From Oscillospiraceae bacterium (GTDB taxonomy: Bacteria > Bacillota > Clostridia > Oscillospirales > Oscillospiraceae), in NCBI GenBank assembly GCA_017458025.1, contig JAFTGG010000250.1, forward strand, positions 1 through 25,209: a stretch of 25,209 nucleotides of DNA. Reading direction: 5' to 3'. The notes beneath the pieces are model-generated. The model saw only the letters and a list, made by a program, of their open reading frames with translations, had not been told where the DNA came from and made no database searches. The position numbers and the translations under genes are program-made. Positions 7,754-14,388 of this stretch are shown here, piece after piece; positions within the stretch are counted from its first letter, which is position 1; each line of letters opens with the position of its first letter.

Positions 7754-8883
7754 TTTACCTCGACCACGCCGCTACCGCGCCTGTGCCGCCTGAGGTGGCG
7801 GACGCGGTGCGCGATACTTTAGTAAACTGTTTCGGAAATCCTAGCTCACAATATGGAATCGGCCGCGAAGCGAAAGCGCTTGTCGCCCGCTGCCGCGAGA
7901 CAGTCGCGGGCGCGCTCGGCTGTGAGGCGGAACGGCTTGCCTTCACCTCCTGCGGCACCGAGAGCGACAATTGGGTGATCCGGCTCGCCGCGCATCAGGG
8001 GCGGCACGCGGGCAGGCACATCATCACCACCGCTATCGAGCACAGCGCGGTTCTTGAGCCCTGCAAGCAGTTGGAACGCGAGGGCTATTCGGTCACCTAC
8101 CTCAAGCCCGATAAGAGCGGCGGCATTACCGCCGCGCAGGTCGCAGAGGCGCTGCGGGAGGACACCGTGCTCGTCAGCGTAATGCTAGTAAACAACGAAA
8201 ACGGTTGTATACTCCCAATCCCTGAAATTGCGGAAGCGCTGAAAAATGCGGGTTCCGCCGCGCTTTTGCACACCGATGCGGTACAGGGCTTTTTAAATGT
8301 TCCATGTTGCCCCCATACATTAGGGGCTGACTTGGTTTCGATCAGCGGGCACAAGGTCGGCGCGCCGAAGGGCGTCGGGGCTCTGTACCTCGGCGCGCGC
8401 GTCAAAACTCCGCTTCCGCTGCTCGCCGGAGGCGGGCAGGAGATGGGCCTGCGCTCGGGCACGGAGGCGACCGCGCAGCTCGCCGGCTTTGCCAAAGCGG
8501 TCGAGCTGCGGCAGGCGCGGCTCGATACGGCGCCGGCGCATAGGTCGGCGGTCAAGGCCTACGCGCTCGACAAACTGCTTGCCATCGAGGGCGTGGAACG
8601 CGTCGGAAACGGCGAGGCACCGCATATTTTGGCAATTTCTCTGGTCGGCTACCCGTCGGCAAACATCGTTGAGGATCTCGGCGCGCAGGGCATCTGCGTC
8701 AGCGCGGGCAGCGCCTGCCACCGCGGCAGGGCAAGTCACGTCTATGAGGCGATGGGCTTGTCGAAGAAGGTCAAGGCGGGCGTCTTGCGTCTGAGCTTCG
8801 GTCCGGAGACCCGCACAAGCGACATCGACGCCTTGGCGGAAGCGCTGATCCGTCACCGCGACACTCGTTTTCCCATGCTTTGA
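7750..8883 (+). CDS. Cysteine desulfurase (NifS/IscS class V aminotransferase family)
   Basis: The enzyme (377 residues) should use pyridoxal phosphate to release sulfur from cysteine as an enzyme persulfide for Fe-S clusters or tRNA thiolation. YLDHAATAPVPPEV is the family N-terminus. H98 stacks on the cofactor, D176 and Q179 (HTDAVQG) contact it, and K202 in SGHKVGAPKG is the Schiff-base lysine. C323 in SAGSACHRGRASH is the catalytic cysteine on its mobile loop. The length fits group I desulfurases. No iscU or thiI is adjacent, so its acceptor is not known from context. It is translationally coupled to the Sel1 gene (ATGA overlap) and followed by a terminator at 8946-8975. Several Cys residues near 186-187 are not part of known motifs. 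Confidence 0.92.
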   Translation: MIYLDHAATAPVPPEVADAVRDTLVNCFGNPSSQYGIGREAKALVARCRETVAGALGCEAERLAFTSCGTESDNWVIRLAAHQGRHAGRHIITTAIEHSAVLEPCKQLEREGYSVTYLKPDKSGGITAAQVAEALREDTVLVSVMLVNNENGCILPIPEIAEALKNAGSAALLHTDAVQGFLNVPCCPHTLGADLVSISGHKVGAPKGVGALYLGARVKTPLPLLAGGGQEMGLRSGTEATAQLAGFAKAVELRQARLDTAPAHRSAVKAYALDKLLAIEGVERVGNGEAPHILAISLVGYPSANIVEDLGAQGICVSAGSACHRGRASHVYEAMGLSKKVKAGVLRLSFGPETRTSDIDALAEALIRHRDTRFPML

Positions 8884-8945
8884 GCGGAAAATCTATCCGT
8901 TTCAGTCCGTCACTTTTTTGGGCTTTTTTTGATTTTTGCGATCCG

Positions 8946-8975
8946 ATCCCGCCGCTTTCCCTGCGGCGGGATTTT
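8946..8975 (+). terminator. Intrinsic terminator after the cysteine desulfurase
   Basis: ATCCCGCCGC pairs perfectly with GCGGCGGGAT around a 7-base loop and is followed by TTT. It lies 62 bp after the desulfurase stop. Confidence 0.85.
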
Positions 8976-9372
8976 CGCGGATTTCGACATGATTTTTCAT
9001 AGACTTGGCGGTTTACTTATGTTTATGGAAGTCGACTAAAAATGAATTATGCCGTATTTTAGCGGGTTTTCGGGTTTTTCGCCGGATTGGCGGATAGACT
9101 TATTTTAATTGAACCGCCTGATTTTGCCTCCCGCCGCTTAAACGCACAGAATCGGGAAACGTATCATTCGCTTATTCCCCGGCGATTTTGTTGGAAAAAC
9201 GCTTGGGCGGATACAGACAGGAAGCCGCCCAAAAGGGCGGCTTCCTGTTGACTGTTATGATGCTATTTCTGAGCCTCGTTAGCCTCGTTTGGGAAATGGG
9301 CAACGCGGCCAATGGCGGAGGATTTTTGCGTCAGGCAAGATCAATTTGATCCGGCAAAGCTTAAAATCAGGT
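8976..9372. other. Intergenic region with one long hairpin, no gene seen
   Basis: Almost 400 bp between the desulfurase terminator and the end of the convergent symporter gene. The sequence is T-rich and noticeably less GC-rich than its surroundings up to about 9200. A perfect inverted repeat (14-bp arms at 9217-9230 and 9235-9248, loop AAAA, arm core GGAAGCCGCCC) probably ends the symporter transcript on the minus strand, though neither strand has a proper T-tract after it. No ORF with a ribosome site and no RNA gene is recognisable. Confidence 0.5.
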
Positions 9373-10605
9373 TTACGCCTTCGGGGCGAGCTCCTTGCCT
9401 TCCCACTTGGTCACGCACAGCGCGCAACTGATGTCGCCGGTGACGTTGAGGCAGGTACGGCCCATGTCGAACAGGCGGTCGACGCCGTAGATGATCATGA
9501 TCATGTTGACGTCGATGCCCATCGCGGTGAGGACCATAGCGAGCATGATCATGCCGGCGCCCGGCGTGCCCGCCGTGCCGATGGAGGCGAGCGTCGCGGT
9601 GACAACGATGATGACCATCTGCCCAATCGTGAGGCGGACGCCGGAGCAGGTCGCGAGAAAGATGGTCGCGACGCACTGGTAGATCGCGGTACCGTCCATA
9701 TTGATCGTCGCGCCGAGCGGCAGGACGAAGGACGAGATGTCCTCCTCCGCGCCGAGGTCGTCCGCGCACTCCTTTGAGACCGGCAGCGTCGCGGCGGACG
9801 AGGTGGAGGTGAACGCGAAGATCATAGCGGGCGCGGCCTTGCGGAAGAAGGTCAGCGGGCTGACGCCGGCGAACGCCTTGGCGGAGAGCGAGTAGACCAG
9901 AACCGCGTGGACGATGTAGGCGAGGTAGGCGCAGAGAATGACCAGCGCGAGAGAGCCGAGGATATTCGGGCCCTGCGTGGCGACGACCCATGTCATCATC
10001 GCGAACACGCCGATGGGGCTGAGGCTGATGACGAAGGTCATGACCTTGTCGATAACGGCGTAAAAGCTCGATACGATGTCTTTCGCGAGCTTCGCCTTCT
10101 CGCCCGCGGCGAGGATCCCGCCGCCGAGCAGCAGCGCGATGACGATGACCTGCAGCATGTCGGCGTTGGTAAACGACTTCCACATGTTATCCGGGAAGAT
10201 GGCGACGAGCGTGTCCATAAAGTTCTGGCTCGTCTTGCCGGTCCACTCCGCGCCGGCGGCATTCTGCAGCACCGGAAACAGGCCCGCGCCGTTGAAGATG
10301 TTCGCGAACACGAGGCCGATGACGCAGGCAACGGCGGTGGTGACGAGGAAGTAGGCGACCGTCTTCCAGCCGACGGAGCCGACCTTCTTCATATCGCCCA
10401 TAGAAATGATGCCGTCGATCATCGAGAGCAGCACCACGGGGACAACGAGGAACTTGAGCAGATTGACAAAGATCGTGCCGAAGGGTTTCAGGTAGCTTGC
10501 CGTGAAATCCGCGAGTCCGGCAAAGTAGCAGATCAAGCCCGCTACGATGCCGGCGACCAATGCAATGACGATCTGCATTGGCAGGCTCATTTTTTTCTTT
10601 TCCAT
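9373..10605 (-). CDS. Dicarboxylate/amino acid:cation symporter (DAACS family)
   Basis: The 410-residue protein is a member of the glutamate-transporter fold family. It moves acidic amino acids or C4-dicarboxylates into the cell with Na+ or H+. Motifs seen: the HP1 serine-rich loop TSTSSAATLPVS at 266-277, the ion-binding NMDGTAIYQ at 302-310, the HP2 tip AGTPGAGM at 345-352, and D380-MGRT-N387-V-T-G-D391 in TM8. R383 corresponds to the arginine of GltPh that holds the substrate side-chain carboxylate, so an acidic substrate is likely. The ATG at 10605 is preceded by AGGAG at 8 bp; the in-frame GTG at 10614 is too close to that site. It is a single-gene unit with its own promoter. Confidence 0.92.
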   Translation of the reverse strand: MEKKKMSLPMQIVIALVAGIVAGLICYFAGLADFTASYLKPFGTIFVNLLKFLVVPVVLLSMIDGIISMGDMKKVGSVGWKTVAYFLVTTAVACVIGLVFANIFNGAGLFPVLQNAAGAEWTGKTSQNFMDTLVAIFPDNMWKSFTNADMLQVIVIALLLGGGILAAGEKAKLAKDIVSSFYAVIDKVMTFVISLSPIGVFAMMTWVVATQGPNILGSLALVILCAYLAYIVHAVLVYSLSAKAFAGVSPLTFFRKAAPAMIFAFTSTSSAATLPVSKECADDLGAEEDISSFVLPLGATINMDGTAIYQCVATIFLATCSGVRLTIGQMVIIVVTATLASIGTAGTPGAGMIMLAMVLTAMGIDVNMIMIIYGVDRLFDMGRTCLNVTGDISCALCVTKWEGKELAPKA

Positions 10606-10659
10606 ATCACACACTCCTAATTATATTTTGGCGATACACACTTCCGCCAGATTGATGAT

Positions 10660-10688
10660 ATCATAGCACTTTTTAAAGATTTGCACAA
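10660..10688 (-). promoter_or_regulatory. Promoter of the symporter gene, framed by an inverted repeat
   Basis: On the minus strand TTGTGC (10683-10688), a 17-bp spacer and TATGAT (10660-10665). An inverted repeat AGCACTT (10665-10671) / AAGTGCT (10687-10693) brackets both boxes, and ATGATATCAT (10655-10664) overlaps the -10. These are candidate repressor sites; no regulator gene is adjacent. Confidence 0.6.
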
Positions 10689-10825
10689 GTGCTGTTTAAT
10701 TCTTAACGCTCTTTTTGTTTATTCCGCTGCATGCTTGCTCGATTTGGTCGCGGCGCAGCGCGCTTTTGTCAGTTCCGACTATGCTTTCCGGCATTTTTCG
10801 CGCGTTTCTTGGATAAAATCCCATC

Positions 10826-10854
10826 TTGCAATTTCAAAAGCTTTCCTTTATCCT
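10826..10854 (+). promoter_or_regulatory. Candidate promoter of the uraA leader transcript
   Basis: TTGCAA (10826-10831), 17 bp, TATCCT (10849-10854). Each box matches 4 of 6 consensus positions. A start near 10861 would give a 31-base 5' leader before the small ORF at 10892. Confidence 0.5.
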
Positions 10855-10891
10855 TAGTCAAAGAAAAAATCCAACAGAGGAGGAACCCGTT

Positions 10892-10984
10892 ATGACGTTT
10901 CGGAATACGACCGCAAAAAACGGCCCCGCGTCCGGTGTTTTTATTTCTTCCTTTGTTGTTGATATTGTTGTTTCCCGTCGGTAG
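10892..10984 (+). CDS. 30-codon leader peptide upstream of uraA
   Basis: ATG at 10892 is preceded by an excellent ribosome site GAGGAGGA with a 7-base spacer, better than that of many full genes in the window. The ORF has 30 sense codons and stops with TAG at 10982-10984. The peptide begins MTFRNTTAKNG and ends VVSRR; it resembles no family I know. Two facts suggest it is regulatory: the stop lies inside the ascending arm of the intrinsic terminator at 10976-11007, and the second half of the ORF is a U-rich tract (25 of 36 bases T at 10938-10973). It is 183 bp before the uracil permease. A ribosome reaching the stop would cover the hairpin and prevent termination. Function is inferred from layout only. 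Confidence 0.6.
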   Translation: MTFRNTTAKNGPASGVFISSFVVDIVVSRR

Positions 10985-11007
10985 TTTTTCTACCGGCGTT
11001 ATTTTTT
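10976..11007 (+). terminator. Transcription attenuator in the uraA leader
   Basis: CGTCGGTAG pairs with CTACCGGCG (9 bp, one G-U) around a loop of five T, then TTATTTTTT. It is a complete intrinsic terminator on the plus strand with no full-length plus-strand gene upstream; the only plus-strand ORF it follows is the 30-codon leader. That position, between promoter and permease, is what marks it as an attenuator. Confidence 0.75.
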
Positions 11008-11167
11008 GCCCGTTCCGCGCGCAAAAAATATCCGGCGCCCGATTTCCCCGCCGCTTACGGGGCGGCCGGAAATTGACGGCGGCAAGGCCCCGTCCGTAAA
11101 GCTTTGTAATTCGCACGCTTGTGATAACTATTACAATAGATATTCAAAAGAAGGAGAGAACAGTCCC

Positions 11168-12550
11168 ATGAAAAAAGAACTCGGTCAGGAAGCTATTTAC
11201 GACGCGCGTGAGCTCGGCGTGCCCCGCATGCTCGTGCTCGGTCTGCAGCATTTGTTCGCCATGTTCGGCGCGACGGTGCTCGTCCCCATTCTCGTCCAGG
11301 GCTACGGCCTGCCGCTGAGTATTCAGACGACGCTGCTGATGGCGGGCCTCGGCACGCTGCTGTTCCATGTCTGCACCAAGATGAAGGTGCCCGCGTTCCT
11401 CGGCTCCTCGTTCGCCTACCTCGGCGGCTTCGCCGCCGTCGCCAGCCTCGACGCCGGCAAGTACGCGACCATGTCGCCCGACGACAAGCTCGCCTACGCG
11501 CTCGGCGGCATCGTGATCGCGGGTCTGCTGTACCTCGTGCTCGCGCTGCTCTTTAAGGTGCTCGGCGCGTGGAAGGTCATGCGTTACTTCCCGCCCATCG
11601 TCACCGGCCCGATGATCATCATGATCGGCCTCAACCTCGCGGGCAGCGCCATCGGCAACGCCAGCCGGTGCTGGTGGCTCGCGCTGGTGGCGATCGCGAT
11701 CATCATTGTCGCGAACATCTGGGGCAAGGGCATGGTCAAGATCATCCCGATCCTGCTCGGCGTCGTCGGCGCTTATATCATCGCCTTGATTGCCAACGCG
11801 TTCGGCGCCACCGCGTTGGATGCGCAGGGCAATGTCGTGCCGCTGCTTGATTTCTCGGCCGTCGCCTCCGCAAACATCGTCGGCCTCCAGCCCATCACCA
11901 TCGCAAAGTTCGACCTCACGTCCATCCTCGTCATGGCGCCCATCGCCATCGCCGCGATGATGGAGCACATCGGCGATATCAGCGCCATCTCCTCCACCAC
12001 GGGCAACAACTTCATCTCCGACCCGGGCCTGCACCGCACGCTCGTCGGCGACGGCCTTGCCACCGCGCTCGCCGGCTTCTTCGGCGGCCCCGCGAACACC
12101 ACCTACGGCGAGAACACCGGCGTGCTGGCGCTCTCCCGCGTCTACGACCCGCGCGTGATCCGCCTCGCGGCAGTCTACGCGATTATCCTCTCCTTCTCCC
12201 CGATGTTTGACGCGCTGGTCAACTCCATCCCTGCGGCGATCGTCGGCGGCGTCAGCTTTATCCTCTACGGCATGATCTCCGCGGTCGGCGTGCGCAACAT
12301 CGTCGAGAACCGCGTCGACCTCACGAAGTCCCGCAACCTCATCATCGCGGCGGTGATGTTCGTCAGCGGCCTCGGCTTCAGCTCCACCGGCGGCCTCACC
12401 TTTATGGTCGGCGATGCGGCGGTCACGCTGACCGGCCTCGCCATTGCGGCGCTGGCGGGCGTGCTGCTCAACGCGGTGCTTCCAGGCAACGACTATGAGT
12501 TCGGCGCGACCGAGAACGCCGATAAGGCGGCGGATCTGGGTACTTATTGA
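11168..12550 (+). CDS. uraA: Uracil permease (nucleobase:cation symporter 2 family)
   Basis: The product is 460 residues with about 14 membrane segments and is a UraA/PyrP-type proton-coupled uracil importer. The two substrate-binding glutamates of E. coli UraA (E241, E290) match E266 in MMEHIGD and E315 in TTYGENTGV with a constant shift of 25. QHLFAMFGATVLVP at 27-40 and FLGSSFAYLGG at 77-87 are family motifs. UraA H245 corresponds to D270 here, as I recall for Firmicute PyrP. AAGGAG lies 11 bp before the ATG at 11168; a longer frame from 11006 would start in the leader and lacks support. No pyr genes are adjacent. Expression probably depends on the leader attenuator at 10976-11007. A terminator follows at 12572-12628. 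Confidence 0.92.
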   Translation: MKKELGQEAIYDARELGVPRMLVLGLQHLFAMFGATVLVPILVQGYGLPLSIQTTLLMAGLGTLLFHVCTKMKVPAFLGSSFAYLGGFAAVASLDAGKYATMSPDDKLAYALGGIVIAGLLYLVLALLFKVLGAWKVMRYFPPIVTGPMIIMIGLNLAGSAIGNASRCWWLALVAIAIIIVANIWGKGMVKIIPILLGVVGAYIIALIANAFGATALDAQGNVVPLLDFSAVASANIVGLQPITIAKFDLTSILVMAPIAIAAMMEHIGDISAISSTTGNNFISDPGLHRTLVGDGLATALAGFFGGPANTTYGENTGVLALSRVYDPRVIRLAAVYAIILSFSPMFDALVNSIPAAIVGGVSFILYGMISAVGVRNIVENRVDLTKSRNLIIAAVMFVSGLGFSSTGGLTFMVGDAAVTLTGLAIAALAGVLLNAVLPGNDYEFGATENADKAADLGTY

Positions 12551-12571
12551 TTGCCGTCTGCTACACGGCTC

Positions 12572-12628
12572 GGGAGCCGCGGCGCCGTCAGCCAAAATCA
12601 TGGCGGCTGCTGCGGCTCCCCATTTTTT
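12572..12628 (+). terminator. Terminator of uraA, lying inside the convergent 81-aa gene
   Basis: GGGAGCCGC (12572-12580) pairs with GCGGCTCCC (12612-12620), with further partial pairing inside, followed by CATTTTTT. The descending arm and tail fall within the last codons of the opposite-strand gene that ends at 12588. Confidence 0.75.
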
Positions 12629-12833
12629 CAAATATACAAACGATCTCTTCTATCTTCTTGAAACACGCCTCGTCACCTAGAGCGTCATCGTCCAGAACGG
12701 CTTTGATTTTTTGCAGCGCGCGATAGCTCTCCGTCCCGACGATCCATGCCGCGCGAGCAGCCATCAGAGGGAAAAAGGGCTCCTCCTGATGATTGCGGAT
12801 CATATTCGACAGGATTTCTTGGTAAAGTTCCAT
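12588..12833 (-). CDS. Small conserved clostridial protein ending RHDFG, function unknown
   Basis: An 81-residue, mostly helical, soluble protein. I recognise the type from Clostridia: a short protein with the core ALQKIKAVLDDDALGDEACF followed by KKIEEIVCIFE and a C-terminal Gly/Ser tail ending RHDFG. No function is known to me. The ATG at 12833 is preceded by GAGGTG at 5 bp, and a strong promoter (TTGACA-17-TAAGAT) lies at 12851-12879 with a candidate operator between its boxes. It is divergent from a small HTH regulator 87 bp away, which probably controls it. Its 3' end overlaps the uraA terminator on the other strand. It could be an accessory or effector of that regulator; this is a guess. 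Confidence 0.75.
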   Translation of the reverse strand: MELYQEILSNMIRNHQEEPFFPLMAARAAWIVGTESYRALQKIKAVLDDDALGDEACFKKIEEIVCIFEKMGSRSSRHDFG

Positions 12834-12850
12834 ATAATCACCTCAGAGCA

Positions 12851-12879
12851 ATCTTAGGACATATTGTCCAAAATGTCAA
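12851..12879 (-). promoter_or_regulatory. Promoter of the 81-aa gene
   Basis: On the minus strand a perfect TTGACA (12874-12879), 17 bp, and TAAGAT (12851-12856). The GGAC-N5-GTCC operator at 12857-12869 fills most of the spacer, so bound repressor would exclude polymerase. Confidence 0.75.
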
Positions 12880-12894
12880 TAGGACAAATCGTCC
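12857..12894. promoter_or_regulatory. Paired operators GGACA-N3-TGTCC type between divergent genes
   Basis: Two inverted repeats with the same pattern: AGGACATATTGTCCA (core 12857-12869) and AGGACAAATCGTCCA (core 12882-12894), centres 25 bp apart. The first sits between the -35 and -10 of the 81-aa gene promoter; the second lies just upstream of its -35 and just before the HTH gene's weak TAAACT -10 (12900-12905). They are the likely binding sites of the adjacent HTH protein. Confidence 0.7.
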
Positions 12895-12920
12895 AGCACT
12901 AAACTTGTCTTGGTGATGGT

Positions 12921-13151
12921 ATGGATTTGCGTATTCGCGATTTGCGCGAGGATTCGGATATCAGACAAAAAGAAATCGCGGCGTATCTGCTCTGCGACCA
13001 ATCGTTATATTCAAAGTATGAACGGGGCGAGCGTCCGCTCTCGCTGGACTATGCTGTAAAGCTGGCCGAATATTATAACGTAAGCGTCGATTATTTGGTA
13101 GGGCTGACGGATGAGCGGCGGCCATATCCGAGGGCAAAACGGCGCAAATAG
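12921..13151 (+). CDS. XRE-family HTH transcriptional regulator
   Basis: A 76-residue stand-alone Cro/C1-type DNA-binding protein. The helix-turn-helix covers about residues 5-58: LREDSDIRQKEIAAYLLCDQ contains helices 2-3, and SLYSKYERGERPLSLDYAVKLAEYYNVSVDYLVGLTD is the standard XRE second half. The C-terminus is a short basic tail (RRPYPRAKRRK) with no ligand or oligomerisation domain. It is divergent from the 81-aa gene and probably represses it, and perhaps itself, through the two GGAC-N5-GTCC sites. The start at 12921 has only a weak GGTGA ribosome site and a short predicted 5' leader. It resembles the HTH protein at 21264-21482 in size and fold but not in detail. Confidence 0.88.
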   Translation: MDLRIRDLREDSDIRQKEIAAYLLCDQSLYSKYERGERPLSLDYAVKLAEYYNVSVDYLVGLTDERRPYPRAKRRK

Positions 13152-13164
13152 CCCCCGAAGAGGG

Positions 13165-13329
13165 TTTAATACTAATATGCAACTAAAACAAGACATTCCT
13201 TGCGGCATAATTTGTGCCACGCTGCGTTGTCGTCCTTGGCGGGCGTCAGCCCGCTTGCGTCCTCCGCCTTGCCTGACAAAAATTCTGCTCGCAAGCCTTT
13301 GCCTCTTTTAGTCGCATATTAGTATTAAA
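13165..13329. mobile_element. 165-bp fold-back element, MITE-like, no coding capacity
   Basis: The ends are 24-bp inverted repeats at 13165-13188 and 13306-13329 with one mismatch; the outer 16 bases read TTTAATACTAATATGC. The interior continues as a long imperfect palindrome, for example TTGCGGCATAATTTGTG against the complement of the segment near 13278-13296, and closes on GCGGGC-GTCA-GCCCGC. AGGG sits directly outside both ends (13161-13164 and 13330-13333), a candidate 4-bp target duplication. It lies between the HTH gene and a terminator. It has no ORF with a ribosome site. A structured RNA is the alternative reading. Confidence 0.6.
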
Positions 13330-13358
13330 AGGGAGAGGCTCGCAAGCCTCTCCCTTTT
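13327..13358. terminator. Bidirectional terminator between HTH gene and cysK
   Basis: AAAAGGGAGAGGCT pairs perfectly with AGCCTCTCCCTTTT around CGCA (14-bp stem). It has a T-run on both strands and serves convergent genes. Its left arm abuts the end of the fold-back element. Confidence 0.85.
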
Positions 13359-13374
13359 GTCGTTTTATACGGAA

Positions 13375-13414
13375 CTCATATAAAAAGATTCCATTTATGG
13401 TATCTTTTTATGAG
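13375..13414. repeat. Hairpin downstream of cysK with CCATTTATGG loop
   Basis: CTCATATAAAAAGAT (13375-13389) pairs with ATCTTTTTATGAG (13402-13414) apart from a 2-base bulge. The loop holds CCATTTATGG. The same ten bases and flanks (AAGATYCCATTTATGGYAT) recur at 24106-24124, again just after the stop of a minus-strand gene. Confidence 0.55.
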
Positions 13415-13422
13415 GTCGCAGC

Positions 13423-14355
13423 TCACTCCGCGAACAGCGGCGTCGACAGATAGCGGTCGCCGGTGTCCGGCAGCAGCGCGACGATGGTCTTGCCCGCGTT
13501 CTCGGGGCGCTTCGCCAGCTCGATCGCGGCCCACGCCGCGGCGCCGGAGCTGATGCCGACCAGCACGCCCTCGGCCTTGCCGATGCGCTTGCCGGTGGCA
13601 AACGCGTCGTCGTTCGTGACAGTGATGATCTCGTCGTAAACGCCCGTGTTCAGCACGTCGGGGACGAAGCCCGCGCCGATACCCTGGATCTTGTGGGAAC
13701 CCGCGGTGCCCTTGCTGAGCACCGGCGAGTCGGCCGGCTCGACCGCGACGACCTTGACGTTCGGGTTCTTGCTCTTGAGGTACTCGCCGACGCCCGTCAC
13801 CGTGCCGCCGGTGCCGACGCCCGCGACGAAGATGTCGACCTTGCCGTCGGTATCGTCATAGATCTCGGGGCCGGTCTCCTCGCGATGTACCTTCGGGTTG
13901 GCGGGGTTGACAAACTGCCCGGGGATAAAGCTGCCCTCGATCTCGGCGGCGAGCTCGTCGGCCTTGGCGATGGCGCCCTTCATGCCCTTCGCGCCCTCGG
14001 TGAGCACCAGCTCCGCGCCGTAGGCCTTCATCAGCTGGCGGCGCTCGACCGACATGGTCTCGGGCATGACGATGATGATGCGATAGCCGCGCGCGGCCGC
14101 GACGGCGGCGAGGCCGATGCCGGTGTTGCCGGAGGTCGGCTCGATAATGGTCGCGCCGGGCTTGAGCTTACCGCTCTGCTCCGCGTCGTCGATCATCGCC
14201 TTGGCGATACGATCCTTGACGGAGCCGGCGGGGTTGAAGTACTCGAGCTTGGCGAGGATCGTGGCCTTGAGGCCCTCCTCCTTCTCAATGTGGGTCAGTT
14301 CCAACAGCGGGGTCTTGCCGATTAGCTGGTCGGCGGAGGTATAAATGTTAGCCAT
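13423..14355 (-). CDS. cysK: Cysteine synthase A (O-acetylserine sulfhydrylase)
   Basis: The 310-residue PLP enzyme makes cysteine from O-acetylserine and sulfide. K47 in NPAGSVKDR is the Schiff-base lysine; TSGNTG at 74-79 is the substrate-binding loop; [10 protein letters not shown] binds the cofactor phosphate; GISSGAA contains the serine that contacts the pyridine nitrogen. It covers the full CysK length with no CBS regulatory extension. I chose the ATG at 14355 ([20 protein letters not shown]), preceded by AAGGAAG at 8 bp; the frame extends to 14400 but that would include the promoter's -10. It is a single-gene unit with a consensus promoter overlapped by an inverted repeat, so it is probably repressed when cysteine is plentiful. 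Confidence 0.95.
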   Translation of the reverse strand: MANIYTSADQLIGKTPLLELTHIEKEEGLKATILAKLEYFNPAGSVKDRIAKAMIDDAEQSGKLKPGATIIEPTSGNTGIGLAAVAAARGYRIIIVMPETMSVERRQLMKAYGAELVLTEGAKGMKGAIAKADELAAEIEGSFIPGQFVNPANPKVHREETGPEIYDDTDGKVDIFVAGVGTGGTVTGVGEYLKSKNPNVKVVAVEPADSPVLSKGTAGSHKIQGIGAGFVPDVLNTGVYDEIITVTNDDAFATGKRIGKAEGVLVGISSGAAAWAAIELAKRPENAGKTIVALLPDTGDRYLSTPLFAE

Positions 14356-14388
14356 CAGATAAGCTTCCTTTCCAAAGATGATGGCGTC

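Noticed and set aside
9270..9292. Short tandem repeat with AGCCTCGTT twice
   Set aside because: Two copies of nine bases only; too short to call a repeat or CRISPR, and none appears elsewhere in the window.
10976..11007. Reading the uraA leader hairpin as the terminator of an upstream gene
   Set aside because: No full-length plus-strand gene lies upstream; the nearest gene is the divergent symporter. The only plus-strand ORF it follows is the 30-codon leader.
10769..11116. A 115-codon minus-strand frame across the uraA leader
   Set aside because: It has no ribosome site, basic low-complexity composition, and runs antisense through a terminator and promoter signals.
11140..11167. A possible second uraA promoter (TTGTGA-16-TATTCA) downstream of the attenuator
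   Set aside because: Both boxes match the consensus poorly. I kept it only as an alternative that start-site mapping could revive.
11144..12631. A 495-codon frame antisense to uraA
   Set aside because: It is a shadow of a GC-rich gene: Asp/Arg/His-rich translation with no domain, while the plus strand encodes a clear permease.
12588..13151. Calling the two HTH/small-protein pairs toxin-antitoxin systems
   Set aside because: Genes are divergent rather than co-transcribed and neither small protein shows a toxin motif, so the label is not supported.
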